A stretch of DNA of 64,000 nucleotides from JABAQJ01 sp046327745 (GTDB lineage: Bacteria; Gemmatimonadota; Gemmatimonadetes; Gemmatimonadales; Gemmatimonadaceae). The DNA lies in the NCBI GenBank assembly GCA_046327745.1, contig JAXLXV010000025.1, positions 39,746 through 103,745 on the forward strand, given 5' to 3'. The notes beneath the pieces are model-generated. The model saw only the letters and a list, made by a program, of their open reading frames with translations, was not told the DNA's origin and did not search any database. How positions within the stretch are numbered: the stretch's first letter is position 1; the number at the start of each line of letters is the position of its first letter. Made by a program: the position numbers and the translations under genes. This document shows, in pieces, positions 1-8,747 of the stretch.

Positions 1-45
1 AGACGCGACGCCTCAGGATCCTAACGGCGGACTTCACCCTTCGGC

Positions 46-1743
46 CTAACGGCCCAGGCGTCGCGGGTCGCGCGTTGGTGGCAGAGCGGAGGTGCGCATG
101 GACTCGCGGGCCAGCTCGACAAGATCATGGGTGAGTCGCTCGAGCACCTTCCGCCGAGAGCCCGTCATGCGCGTGTAGATCGTTCGGGCGATGGTGTATG
201 CCAGGCCGATGGTACCGACGGCCATGCCAAGCGCGGCCAGCCAAGAATGGAAGGCGTTCACGCCAATACCGATCGACGGACCGATCATGCCACCACCCCC
301 ACCGCCCATGATGCCGCCAAAGAGTCCGCCGGCGAGGTCCTTGAGGCGCTCCGTCACGTGCACCGTGGTCCGTCCCCCACGCACCAGGACCGAGACGGCG
401 ACCTTCCGTTGTCGATCAGAAGAACTCCAGGTGAGCGACCGTCCAACGGCGGCCATATGCCCCGAATCGCCCAATGCGCGCCGAATGCAGTCGGTCAGGA
501 CGTCGAAGTCACGCGGGTCCATCTCCCCTTCAATGCTCGCCTCGAATGCGACCGAGGTGGCTTCCCCCAAAAAGAAATTCTTGGGCGGCGCATTGCCGGG
601 GCGGACGACGTTGGCTGCGGGAGTGGCGTCATTCCCCGACAGCCCCAACTCGGCGATCGCGCGCGAGACGTATTGTGCCCCAATGCCGGCACCACTCGCG
701 CCAGCCTCAACTTCGGTCAACGAGTAGGCTGACGTCGCGCTGGCCGGTCGATTCCGGTCGGCGAACCGGACTTCCGGTGGGGGCACCACGGCGCCCGTCG
801 CCGCCTGCAACGCGGCGGCGCGCGCCCAGACCGCCTGAGCTTCGGTCTCGCTCATGAGGAGCGGGGTGAGAGCGAGCGAAGGTACGGTGTCAGGCAGGCG
901 GTTTACGACGTCATTGACGGCGTTGGCAAAGGTGCGGCAGCCGTCGAATCGCTCGGCGGGGTCCTTGGCTAAGCACCGGTCAATCAATTGGGCCAGCGAG
1001 TCGGGGACATGCGGTGCCAGCGAGCGCAGCAGGGGAGCGCGTCGCGTCACGTGGGCCACCAGAACCGCCGACGGCGTGTCGCTTTCGAACGGGAAATGAC
1101 CAGACAGCGACAGAAAGCCGGCGACGCCTAACGCATAGAGGTCGCTGCGTCCGTCGATGGTGTCACCGCTCACTTGCTCCGGGCTCATGTAGTAGACCGT
1201 CCCCAAGACGGAGCCGGTTTGCGTCAGCGGCTTTGCCTCCGCCAATCGCGCGATGCCAAAGTCGGTGACCATGGCGCGACCGGACTTCGCATCCAGCAGG
1301 ATGTTCTCAGCTTTTACGTCCCGGTGGATCACGCCGTGGTCATGGGCGTACGCCAGTGCCGACGCCACGTCGATGAGGATCTCGGCCACGCGTCTGGGCG
1401 ACGGGGGACCGCTGGTGCGCAACGTTTGGGCGAGTGATTCGCCGTCGACGTAGCCCATGACGAAGAAGACCCGTCCGTTGATCTCATCCGCGCGGTGAAT
1501 CGGGACGATGTTCGGATGCGCCAACGCCGCGGCCGTTCGTGCTTCGCGCAGGAAGCGTTCTCGGATCTCGGCGTTGTCGGCCAGGTGCGGTGGCAAGGTC
1601 TTAATGGCTACGTCGCGATCGAGTTTGAGATCGCGGGCCAGGTAGACGACGCCCATGCCGCCGCGTCCGACCTCACGGACGATGTCGTACTGTCCCGCAA
1701 GGATTGTGGCGAGGTCGAGCAGTTCCGCTGGGGGCGTGGTCAC
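46..1743 (-). CDS. Membrane-anchored Ser/Thr protein kinase
   Basis: This 565-residue protein is a Hanks-type Ser/Thr kinase that would phosphorylate cytoplasmic proteins from the inner membrane. The kinase domain spans about residues 19-280: glycine loop GRGGMG (26-31), ATP lysine K48, catalytic HRD (140-142), DFG (161-163) and an SPE motif (187-189) in place of APE. A variable linker follows, then a domain of unknown function at about 390-480, a run of glycines, and one or two hydrophobic segments near 490-535 that probably anchor it. No PASTA repeats are present. The ATG start places the kinase domain directly at the N terminus, so no signal peptide is expected. It is transcribed away from hppD. 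Its TAG stop lies inside a CGTTAGGC octamer. The kinase call is firm; substrates and signal are unknown. Confidence 0.93.
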   Translation of the reverse strand: MTTPPAELLDLATILAGQYDIVREVGRGGMGVVYLARDLKLDRDVAIKTLPPHLADNAEIRERFLREARTAAALAHPNIVPIHRADEINGRVFFVMGYVDGESLAQTLRTSGPPSPRRVAEILIDVASALAYAHDHGVIHRDVKAENILLDAKSGRAMVTDFGIARLAEAKPLTQTGSVLGTVYYMSPEQVSGDTIDGRSDLYALGVAGFLSLSGHFPFESDTPSAVLVAHVTRRAPLLRSLAPHVPDSLAQLIDRCLAKDPAERFDGCRTFANAVNDVVNRLPDTVPSLALTPLLMSETEAQAVWARAAALQAATGAVVPPPEVRFADRNRPASATSAYSLTEVEAGASGAGIGAQYVSRAIAELGLSGNDATPAANVVRPGNAPPKNFFLGEATSVAFEASIEGEMDPRDFDVLTDCIRRALGDSGHMAAVGRSLTWSSSDRQRKVAVSVLVRGGRTTVHVTERLKDLAGGLFGGIMGGGGGGMIGPSIGIGVNAFHSWLAALGMAVGTIGLAYTIARTIYTRMTGSRRKVLERLTHDLVELARESMRTSALPPTRDPRRLGR

Positions 1744-1870
1744 AGGGCAGGTGCGAGTTGTGGCGTGCGTTCCGCACTACGTGGGGCCCCGCTTCGGGGT
1801 TGCGATAAGAATGGGGCCTGAGGCGCCCGAGGGGCAGGGCGTCCCACCGGGCGGAGGTGAGGGGACGGCT

Positions 1871-1878
1871 GTTAGATT
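1871..1878 (+). promoter_or_regulatory. GTTAGATT element upstream of hppD
   Basis: The octamer GTTAGATT lies 87 nt before the hppD start, and the same octamer lies 81 nt before the paaA start (18672-18679). TAGATT matches four of six positions of a sigma70 -10 box, but I see no convincing -35 at the right distance in either case. It could be a promoter core shared by the two aromatic catabolic transcripts, or chance. Confidence 0.2.
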
Positions 1879-1965
1879 CGGGAGGTTGCCCCTCCGAGGT
1901 TCGCCATAGGCGAGGCGGGCGGGCGAGCAGACCGCTGATTCTTCGACCTTCGTCCCGAGTTTGCC

Positions 1966-3090
1966 ATGGCGACTCTGACATCTCCCACCACCGAGCCGAC
2001 GCACGACGCGTTCCCGATCAACGGAACGGACTACATCGAGCTGTATGTCGGCAATGCCAAACAGGCGTCTCACTTCTACCGGGGAGCCCTGGGCTTCCAG
2101 CTCGTGGGGTATCGTGGCCCCGAGACGGGGGTTCGCGATCGCGCGTCCTTTCTGCTGCAACAGAACAAGATCCGGTTAGTGCTCACCACGTCGTTAGGGC
2201 CCGAGGGGGACATTGCCGCGCACGTGATGAAGCACGGCGACGGCGTGAAGGATCTGGCGTTTTGGGTGGACGACGCCCGGGCCGCCTATGCTAAGGCGAT
2301 CGAACGCGGTGCCGTGTCGGCGCGGAGCCCCGAGGTGCTGAAGGACGAGGATGGTGAGATCGTCATTGCGGCGATCAAGACGTATGGCGACACCATCCAC
2401 TCGATTGTTGAGCGACGGAACTACCGTGGCCTGTTCATGCCCGGCTTTGAGGCGATGTCGTCACCGTACGCACCGGCGGCCACCGGATTACAGTACGTCG
2501 ATCACTGCGTTGGGAACGTGGAGTTAGGCAAGATGAATGAGTGGGTCGCGTTCTATGAACGCGTCCTCGGCTTCTACAACTTGCTCACCTTTGACGACAA
2601 GGATATCTCCACCGAGTACTCGGCGTTGATGTCGAAGGTGATGTCGAACGGCAACGGTCGCATCAAGTTTCCGATCAACGAGCCAGCGACGGGAAAGAAG
2701 AAGTCGCAGATCGAGGAGTACCTGGACTTCTATCGCGGTCCTGGCTGTCAGCACATCGCCATGACGACCAACAACATCATCGAGACGGTGATGGAGCTGC
2801 GGGCGCGCGGTGTGGAATTCTTGCGCACGCCGGGCACGTACTACGACACGGTCCTGGATCGCGTCGGCAAGATCGACGAAGACCTTGCTCCATTGCGCGA
2901 GCTAGGCATCCTGATTGATCGCGACGACGAAGGTTACCTGCTGCAGATCTTCACGAAGCCCATCCAGGATCGTCCGACCCTGTTCTTCGAGATTATTCAG
3001 CGCAAGGGAGCGAAGGGATTCGGGAAGGGGAATTTCCAGGCGCTCTTTGAGTCCATCGAACGCGAGCAAGAGCTGCGCGGCAACCTGTAG
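1966..3090 (+). CDS. hppD: 4-hydroxyphenylpyruvate dioxygenase
   Basis: This 374-residue enzyme converts 4-hydroxyphenylpyruvate and O2 to homogentisate and CO2, the second step of tyrosine degradation, in the cytoplasm. It has the two vicinal-oxygen-chelate halves of the family (about 20-150 and 175-345). The Fe(II) facial triad is visible as H180 (YVDH), H263 (CQHIA) and E342 (FFEII). The C-terminal helix region KGFGKGNF is typical and closes the active site. Length matches the family. The next gene starts 10 nt downstream and encodes homogentisate dioxygenase, so the two form a compact operon for consecutive steps. Fumarylacetoacetase and maleylacetoacetate isomerase are not in the window. 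Confidence 0.97.
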   Translation: MATLTSPTTEPTHDAFPINGTDYIELYVGNAKQASHFYRGALGFQLVGYRGPETGVRDRASFLLQQNKIRLVLTTSLGPEGDIAAHVMKHGDGVKDLAFWVDDARAAYAKAIERGAVSARSPEVLKDEDGEIVIAAIKTYGDTIHSIVERRNYRGLFMPGFEAMSSPYAPAATGLQYVDHCVGNVELGKMNEWVAFYERVLGFYNLLTFDDKDISTEYSALMSKVMSNGNGRIKFPINEPATGKKKSQIEEYLDFYRGPGCQHIAMTTNNIIETVMELRARGVEFLRTPGTYYDTVLDRVGKIDEDLAPLRELGILIDRDDEGYLLQIFTKPIQDRPTLFFEIIQRKGAKGFGKGNFQALFESIEREQELRGNL

Positions 3091-3100
3091 ACACTCACCC

Positions 3101-4291
3101 ATGCCGATCTATCACACGCTGGGCAGCATCCCCAAGAAGCGACACACCGTTTTTCGTCGCCCGGACGGCGGGTTGTACGCCGAGGAACTGATGGGGCATG
3201 AAGGATTCGTCGGGACGTCTTCGTTGCTGTATCACGCGTATCCGCCGACGACGGTGAAGTCAGCGCGGAAGGTGCGGGACGTGACGTGGGAGGCGGACGA
3301 AGACACGTCGCTCCGGCACCGACACTTCCTGACGGCGCGCGCCAAGAAGGGTGGCAGTCCGACGATGGACCGCACCCCGCTGCTGTTCAACGCCGAAATC
3401 GCCATGCTGTACGTTGAACCTGACGAGTTGGACGCCCACTTCTACCGGAATTCGCAGGCCGACGAGGTGGTGTATGTCTGCGAAGGGAGCGGGGTGCTGG
3501 AGTCCGTGTTCGGTGAGCTGCCTTACCAGCCTGGCGACTACATCGTCATTCACCGGAACATCCTGCATCGGTGGCGCCTGGATACGGCCAAGACCAGCAA
3601 GTTCCTGGTGATGGAGAGCCGCGGTCATGTGCGCTTCCCTAAGCGATACCATAACGAGTTCGGACAGCTGCTCGAGGGGGCGCCGTATTGTGAACGCGAC
3701 ATCCGTCGACCCAGCGCCCTCAACACGCACGACGAGCGCGGCGACTTCCGGCTCTTGGTGAAGCAGTACGATGCGATCAACGAGTTGGTGCTCGACCATC
3801 ATCCGTTCGATGTGATCGGCTGGGACGGCTACTTCTATCCGTGGGCGTTCAACATCCACGACTTCGAGCCGATCGTGGGGCGTATTCACCAACCACCGCC
3901 AGTGCACCAGACCTTCCAGGGCGATGGCTTCGTGATCTGCTCATTCTGCCCGCGGCCGTATGACTTTGACCCGAACGCCATTCCGGCGCCGTACAATCAC
4001 AGCAACGTGGATTCGGACGAAGTGTTGTTCTATGCGTCCAGCGAGTTCATGAGCCGTAAGGGCATCGAATACGGGAGCATTACGCATCATCCGGATGGTC
4101 TACCGCATGGACCGCATCCGGGCCGGTATGAAGGAAGCATTGGCATGAAGGCCACGAACGAGCTGGCGGTGATGATGGATTCCTTCCGCCCCCTGAAGGT
4201 GGCCAAGGCCGCGATGACGATCGAGGACCCGAAGTACCATCAGAGCTGGATTGACAGCCAGCACGAACAGTTCAATCCGCCCACGACCTGA
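3101..4291 (+). CDS. hmgA: Homogentisate 1,2-dioxygenase
   Basis: A 396-residue cupin-fold ring-cleaving dioxygenase that opens homogentisate to maleylacetoacetate, directly following hppD. The start chosen is ATG 3101, 10 nt after the hppD stop; the frame is open further upstream inside hppD, but the family N terminus matches MPIYHTLGSIPKKRH. Visible family features are the cupin strand around LPYQPGDYIVIHRNILHRW (about residues 140-160), the PYNHSNVDSDE segment supplying iron ligands His and Glu (about 297-307), and HGPHPG (about 330-335) near the third ligand. It is somewhat shorter than the human enzyme (about 445 residues), as in the bacterial short-form group. Co-transcription with hppD is very likely. 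Confidence 0.94.
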   Translation: MPIYHTLGSIPKKRHTVFRRPDGGLYAEELMGHEGFVGTSSLLYHAYPPTTVKSARKVRDVTWEADEDTSLRHRHFLTARAKKGGSPTMDRTPLLFNAEIAMLYVEPDELDAHFYRNSQADEVVYVCEGSGVLESVFGELPYQPGDYIVIHRNILHRWRLDTAKTSKFLVMESRGHVRFPKRYHNEFGQLLEGAPYCERDIRRPSALNTHDERGDFRLLVKQYDAINELVLDHHPFDVIGWDGYFYPWAFNIHDFEPIVGRIHQPPPVHQTFQGDGFVICSFCPRPYDFDPNAIPAPYNHSNVDSDEVLFYASSEFMSRKGIEYGSITHHPDGLPHGPHPGRYEGSIGMKATNELAVMMDSFRPLKVAKAAMTIEDPKYHQSWIDSQHEQFNPPTT

Positions 4292-4318
4292 TCGGAACGC
4301 CGGAACCACCGCACTGCC

Positions 4319-6448
4319 ATGCTCCTGACTCGGTGGCGTAACCGCGCCCGGGCCGTGGGAATGTTGCTGCTGGCGGGAAGTGCCGCCGGCCGCGCCCAGC
4401 GCGCACCGGCGAGGGTACCGCCGAACACCGCCGCGTCGGTGACCGCCACCGACTCGACGCTCACTTTACGGTACAATGGTGCGGTGGTCTTCGACGGAGT
4501 TCTCAAAGCGCGCGGCGGCTCGCCGCGCCTGCGGCAGCTGGTGGACTCATCCGGCGGTCGCGTGACCCAGATCGTCAGTTGGATGGTGCGCGATGGCCAG
4601 TTGGAGCTGCGCGGCGTTGTGCACGGCACCGCCGACGCCATCGCCGTGGACGCCGATCCGCGCGAGGACGCGTTGCCGGTCGTGCGCAACTCGGTGGGGC
4701 CCAGCTACAACCTTCTGAACCGCGGGGTGTACGCGCGCACGAACGACTGGCTGTTCTCCGTGGACTTTCCCGCCCGCGTCCGCATCACGCCGGTGGCAGG
4801 CAACGATTCGTCGGCATTCCAGGTCCAGGCCACGGGGTTCGAGATCACGCTCAGGTTCCGTCCGCGCTACTACCAGCGGCACCGTGGGCTGGCCGCGTAC
4901 GAACCATGGACGTACCAGCCGTGGAAGCGCTCAGTCGCCGGCTGGACCTCCTGGTTCGCCTTTCTGGATAAAGTCACCGAACAGGATGTGCACGAGGCGG
5001 CCGACGTGCTCGCCGAGCGGTTGGCGCCGTATGGATATGAGTATCTGCAGATCGACGATGGATTCCAGCAGGTGCCGATCTCGACTCCTGATCATTGGCT
5101 CCAGACCAACGCCAAGTTTCCCGGTGGATTGAGTGGCCTGCGCAGCTACATCGCAGGGAAGGGGCTGACGCCGGGGCTGTGGACCAACACGACGTTCCAC
5201 GATTCCAGCTGGGCCAACGCGCACCCCGCGTACTTCGTGCGCAATGCGGACGGTACGCCGGCGTGGGGGAATTGGGTCGGCTACGTGATGGATGGGTCGC
5301 AACGGGCTACCATGCAGGACCTGGTCCTTCCCGTCTATCGCCAGCTCAAATCGCAGGGATGGGGCTACTACAAGGTGGACGCCTTGCGGCACCTGCGGTA
5401 CGAGGGGTACAACAGCCACGCCGCGGCGTTCGCGTCTCGTGGCCTGGATCGCGTGGCCGTGTATCGGTCGTTTGTCCAACAAATCCGCGACGCGATCGGG
5501 CGCTCCTCCTTCCTGTTGGCTTCGTGGGGGCCGCGCCCCGAATTGATTGGCATCATCGACGCTACGCGCCTGGGCGACGACGGATTCGGCTACGGGGCAT
5601 TCTCCCAGTTCAATTCCTTCAACAACATCGTCTGGCGCAACGACCCCGACCACATCGAGATCCATCGTGCCGACGGCTACCGGTCGGCCACCATCACGTC
5701 GCTGACGGGCTCCTTGTTGATGCTGACGGATAAGCCATCGGTGTATCGCACCGATCGCGTGGAGGCGGCGCGACGAGCGGCGCCCGTGTTGTTCACCCAG
5801 CCGGGCCAGGTCTACGACCTGGACCCCTCGCGATCCAGCCGTTTGGCGATGGTGAATCACGAGGTGAGCGGGTCCGGGCCACGTCCGTTTGAAGCGGATC
5901 AACAGCTACAACAGACACTGTATCAACTGGATGTGTCGCGCGCGTTCGAGCAGTGGACCGTGCTGGCCCGCACCCCGGGGGCTCCGAACACCATCGCCGT
6001 GGCGGACCTCGGTCTGCCGACGGATCGCCCGCACGTCGTTTTCGACTTCTGGAACCAACGCGTCGTCGGCACCTTTGCCGATTCGCTCAGGCTACCGGCC
6101 GTGGACTCGCTAGGCGTCCAAGTGCTTTGTCTGCACCGTCAGCAGGACCATCCCCAGGTGCTCGCGACCAACCGCCACGTCAGTTGCGGGGGCGTCGATC
6201 TGGAGGACGTCCGTTGGGAGCGAGGGACTTTGTCCGGCCGTTCACACACGGTGGGCGGCGACGCGTATGTGCTCTTTGTGTCGGAACCACAGGGCTGGAC
6301 CGCGACCGCCGCCACAGCGGCAGGTGCCCAAGTCACGCTAGGCGACGTACAGGATGGAGTCCGCCGCATTGTCATCCGCACAGAGAAGGCGCAGACTTCC
6401 GACTGGCAGGTCACCTTTCGTTCGCCTTCCGGCGATCCAGCACGATAG
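4319..6448 (+). CDS. Secreted clan D glycoside hydrolase (alpha-galactosidase-like)
   Basis: A 709-residue protein with a cleavable signal peptide (about residues 1-27, ending GRAQ). After an N-terminal beta-sandwich region comes a TIM barrel of the GH27/GH36 type: YLQIDDGFQ (Asp246/Asp247) and the nucleophile motif YYKVDALRH with Asp354. The motif GLWTNTTFHDSSW between them fits the substrate cleft. A C-terminal beta domain ends the protein. It should hydrolyse alpha-linked sugars, most likely alpha-galactosides, in the periplasm or outside the cell; the precise sugar cannot be read from the sequence. It follows hmgA by 27 nt in the same direction but has no metabolic link to it. The next gene, a peptidase lipoprotein, suggests a polymer-degradation block. 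Confidence 0.82.
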   Translation: MLLTRWRNRARAVGMLLLAGSAAGRAQRAPARVPPNTAASVTATDSTLTLRYNGAVVFDGVLKARGGSPRLRQLVDSSGGRVTQIVSWMVRDGQLELRGVVHGTADAIAVDADPREDALPVVRNSVGPSYNLLNRGVYARTNDWLFSVDFPARVRITPVAGNDSSAFQVQATGFEITLRFRPRYYQRHRGLAAYEPWTYQPWKRSVAGWTSWFAFLDKVTEQDVHEAADVLAERLAPYGYEYLQIDDGFQQVPISTPDHWLQTNAKFPGGLSGLRSYIAGKGLTPGLWTNTTFHDSSWANAHPAYFVRNADGTPAWGNWVGYVMDGSQRATMQDLVLPVYRQLKSQGWGYYKVDALRHLRYEGYNSHAAAFASRGLDRVAVYRSFVQQIRDAIGRSSFLLASWGPRPELIGIIDATRLGDDGFGYGAFSQFNSFNNIVWRNDPDHIEIHRADGYRSATITSLTGSLLMLTDKPSVYRTDRVEAARRAAPVLFTQPGQVYDLDPSRSSRLAMVNHEVSGSGPRPFEADQQLQQTLYQLDVSRAFEQWTVLARTPGAPNTIAVADLGLPTDRPHVVFDFWNQRVVGTFADSLRLPAVDSLGVQVLCLHRQQDHPQVLATNRHVSCGGVDLEDVRWERGTLSGRSHTVGGDAYVLFVSEPQGWTATAATAAGAQVTLGDVQDGVRRIVIRTEKAQTSDWQVTFRSPSGDPAR

Positions 6449-6517
6449 CAGGGCGAGTCGGCTTCACTGGCGCTGGGCACGTCGAGCCATCTTCGATTGA
6501 ACAACGGAGGAAGTTGC

Positions 6518-8629
6518 ATGGGGGTCGCGCGGGGACTCACCGTCACGCTCTGGTTAGGCTTTGCCGCCGGTTGCACCTCGTCGGCTGGGCAAAATGGCGC
6601 GCCACCGAGCCGAACGGACACCACGACCGCCGTCTACCACGGCATCCGCGTCCAAGACCCGTACCGCTGGCTGGAGGACGGTTCGTCTGCTGAGGTCCGC
6701 CAGTGGGTTGAAGCGCAGAACGGACACACCGATTCGATTCTCTCGGCGTGGGGAACGGACTCCGCGCTGACCCAGCGTGTCGGTGAACTGGCGAGGACGT
6801 CGCCCGATCGCCAATCGCCCTCGATCGTCGGAAGCACGCTGTTTTACCTGCGCAATTCGCCACCCGCGCCGCAGCCCGTCTTGGTGTCGCAGCCGTGGCC
6901 TGAGGGAAGCCCACGCGTGTTGGTGGATGTGAACGACGCGGGCGGCAGCGTGGCGATCACCGGGTACTGGCCCAGCCCCAGCGGTGCCTACGTGGCTTAC
7001 ACCACGGCGATGGGCGGCAATGAACTGGCGACCCTTCGGTTTGTCGACGTTCGCCGCGGCGTCGTTCTGCCGGACTCACTGCCGTTCGCTGGAGGAGGCA
7101 CCTCGGGACCCACGGTCGCGTGGGATCACGATGAGCGCGGCGTCTCGTTTGCCCGCTTCAAGCTGCCAGCACCCGGTCAGGGCGTGCAGGAGTTCGACGT
7201 CAGCATCCAGCACCATGTGCTCGGCGTACCTAACGACGCGACGACCGAAGTTGGCGAAGGACTGTCACGGATCGTCATGTGGGCGCTCAGTTCGTCAGCC
7301 GGCGGCCGGACCACGGCCGCCATGGCGTACATCGGCGACGGGAGTTTCGCCGAGGTGTATGTTCGTGACGGTGGTAGCTGGCGGAAGGCGGTCTCCGCCG
7401 ATGCCGGGGTTACCACGGGAACGTTTGTCGGCGACCAGCTGATGGTGATAGCCACCGAAGGAAGTCCTCGCGGCCGCATTGCAGCCGTGAGCGCGGATGG
7501 CACGTTGCGCACGATAGTTCCCGAAGGGGACTGGGCCGCGCAGTCCATCACGCCAACCTCCGGCGGCTTGCTGGTCATGCGCTCCCTTGGCATGCGCACG
7601 CGCGTGGATCACTATCGGCTGGACGGTACGCTGGTGCGAACTATTTCGCTGCCGGACAGCGGCGTCGCAATTGGGACCATCGCCTCATCCGCCACGTCGA
7701 CCGACGCGTTGGTGACGTACAGCGGCTGGACGCGCCCGACGCGCTGGGTGCGGTACGATGGGAAGACCGGCGCCACCAACGTCATCTTCGACGTCAAGGC
7801 CTCCGGCGACTACTCCGGGATCGCCGTGGATATGATGGAGGCGACGTCCGCGGATGGCACGAAAGTTCCCGTGGCCGTGGTCACCAGGAAGGGGCAGCCC
7901 AAGGATGGCACAGCTCCAACGATCCTCACGGGGTATGGTGGATTCCGGAATGTGTACGGGCCGCGCTTCATTGGGACTTCACTGGCGTGGATCGAACGCG
8001 GCGGCGCGTTGGCGTACGCCGACATACGTGGTGGCAGCTCGTTCGGCGAGGGCTGGCATCTCGGCGGCATGCGCACGCAAAAGCAGCACTCCTTCGATGA
8101 CTTCTTTGCAGCTGCCCAAGAACTCGTCAGGCAGAAGTACACCACGCCCAGCCGGTTAGGTATCACCGGGGGAAGCAACGGGGGGCTGCTGGTAGGGGCA
8201 GCCATGACGCAACACCCAGAAGCGTATCGTGCTGTGGTGAGCTTTGTGGGCATTTACGATATGCTCCGCCACGAGACCTTTGCGAATGGCGCGTACAATA
8301 CGCGTGAGTACGGCGCCACCAGTGATTCAGTGGAGTTCTTGGCGCTCTACGGTTACTCGCCCCTTCATCATGTGGTGGACGGGACCAAGTATCCCTCGAT
8401 CCTGATGGAGACCGGGTTGAACGATCCGCGTGTGGCGTCGTGGCAGTCCCGGAAGTTCACAGCGGCTTTGCAGAACGCCTCGGCTGGCGGGCCGGTGTTG
8501 TTGCTGACGCGAAGCGACGCCGGGCATGGCATCGGCGCGCCGTTCAGCCAACGCGTGGGGAACGCGGCGATGGCGCTCTCGTTCTTCTCCCACGAGCTCG
8601 GCCTGGCTCGTCCCAAGCGTGGGTCATAA
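6518..8629 (+). CDS. Prolyl oligopeptidase family lipoprotein (S9)
   Basis: A 703-residue serine peptidase that cleaves short peptides after proline. The start is ATG 6518, preceded by a strong AACGGAGG Shine-Dalgarno; a TTG seven codons upstream is less likely. The N terminus is a lipoprotein signal (LGFAAGC), so the enzyme should be anchored in an envelope membrane. The seven-bladed propeller occupies about 70-420, and the alpha/beta hydrolase domain follows. The catalytic triad reads as Ser553 in GGSNGG, Asp636 in NDPRV and His670 in DAGHG. YHGIRVQDPYRWLED near the N terminus is the classic S9A opening motif. Length fits S9A. It lies between a glycosidase and an Asp-box propeller, all on the plus strand. 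Confidence 0.93.
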   Translation: MGVARGLTVTLWLGFAAGCTSSAGQNGAPPSRTDTTTAVYHGIRVQDPYRWLEDGSSAEVRQWVEAQNGHTDSILSAWGTDSALTQRVGELARTSPDRQSPSIVGSTLFYLRNSPPAPQPVLVSQPWPEGSPRVLVDVNDAGGSVAITGYWPSPSGAYVAYTTAMGGNELATLRFVDVRRGVVLPDSLPFAGGGTSGPTVAWDHDERGVSFARFKLPAPGQGVQEFDVSIQHHVLGVPNDATTEVGEGLSRIVMWALSSSAGGRTTAAMAYIGDGSFAEVYVRDGGSWRKAVSADAGVTTGTFVGDQLMVIATEGSPRGRIAAVSADGTLRTIVPEGDWAAQSITPTSGGLLVMRSLGMRTRVDHYRLDGTLVRTISLPDSGVAIGTIASSATSTDALVTYSGWTRPTRWVRYDGKTGATNVIFDVKASGDYSGIAVDMMEATSADGTKVPVAVVTRKGQPKDGTAPTILTGYGGFRNVYGPRFIGTSLAWIERGGALAYADIRGGSSFGEGWHLGGMRTQKQHSFDDFFAAAQELVRQKYTTPSRLGITGGSNGGLLVGAAMTQHPEAYRAVVSFVGIYDMLRHETFANGAYNTREYGATSDSVEFLALYGYSPLHHVVDGTKYPSILMETGLNDPRVASWQSRKFTAALQNASAGGPVLLLTRSDAGHGIGAPFSQRVGNAAMALSFFSHELGLARPKRGS

Positions 8630-8747
8630 CCTGCCGCGGCCGGGAGGCTCGGTCCGGCAGTTGTTTCACGCGTCCGTTACTCGACGCTGGACGCGGCGCT
8701 CGCGCTCTCCGTCTGCGCCCGCAAGCGCCCCCGGGCTCGCATCAGGC

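Noticed and set aside
4931..5902. A 323-codon minus-strand open frame
   Set aside because: It is fully antisense to the glycosidase catalytic barrel and is a typical high-GC shadow without recognisable motifs.
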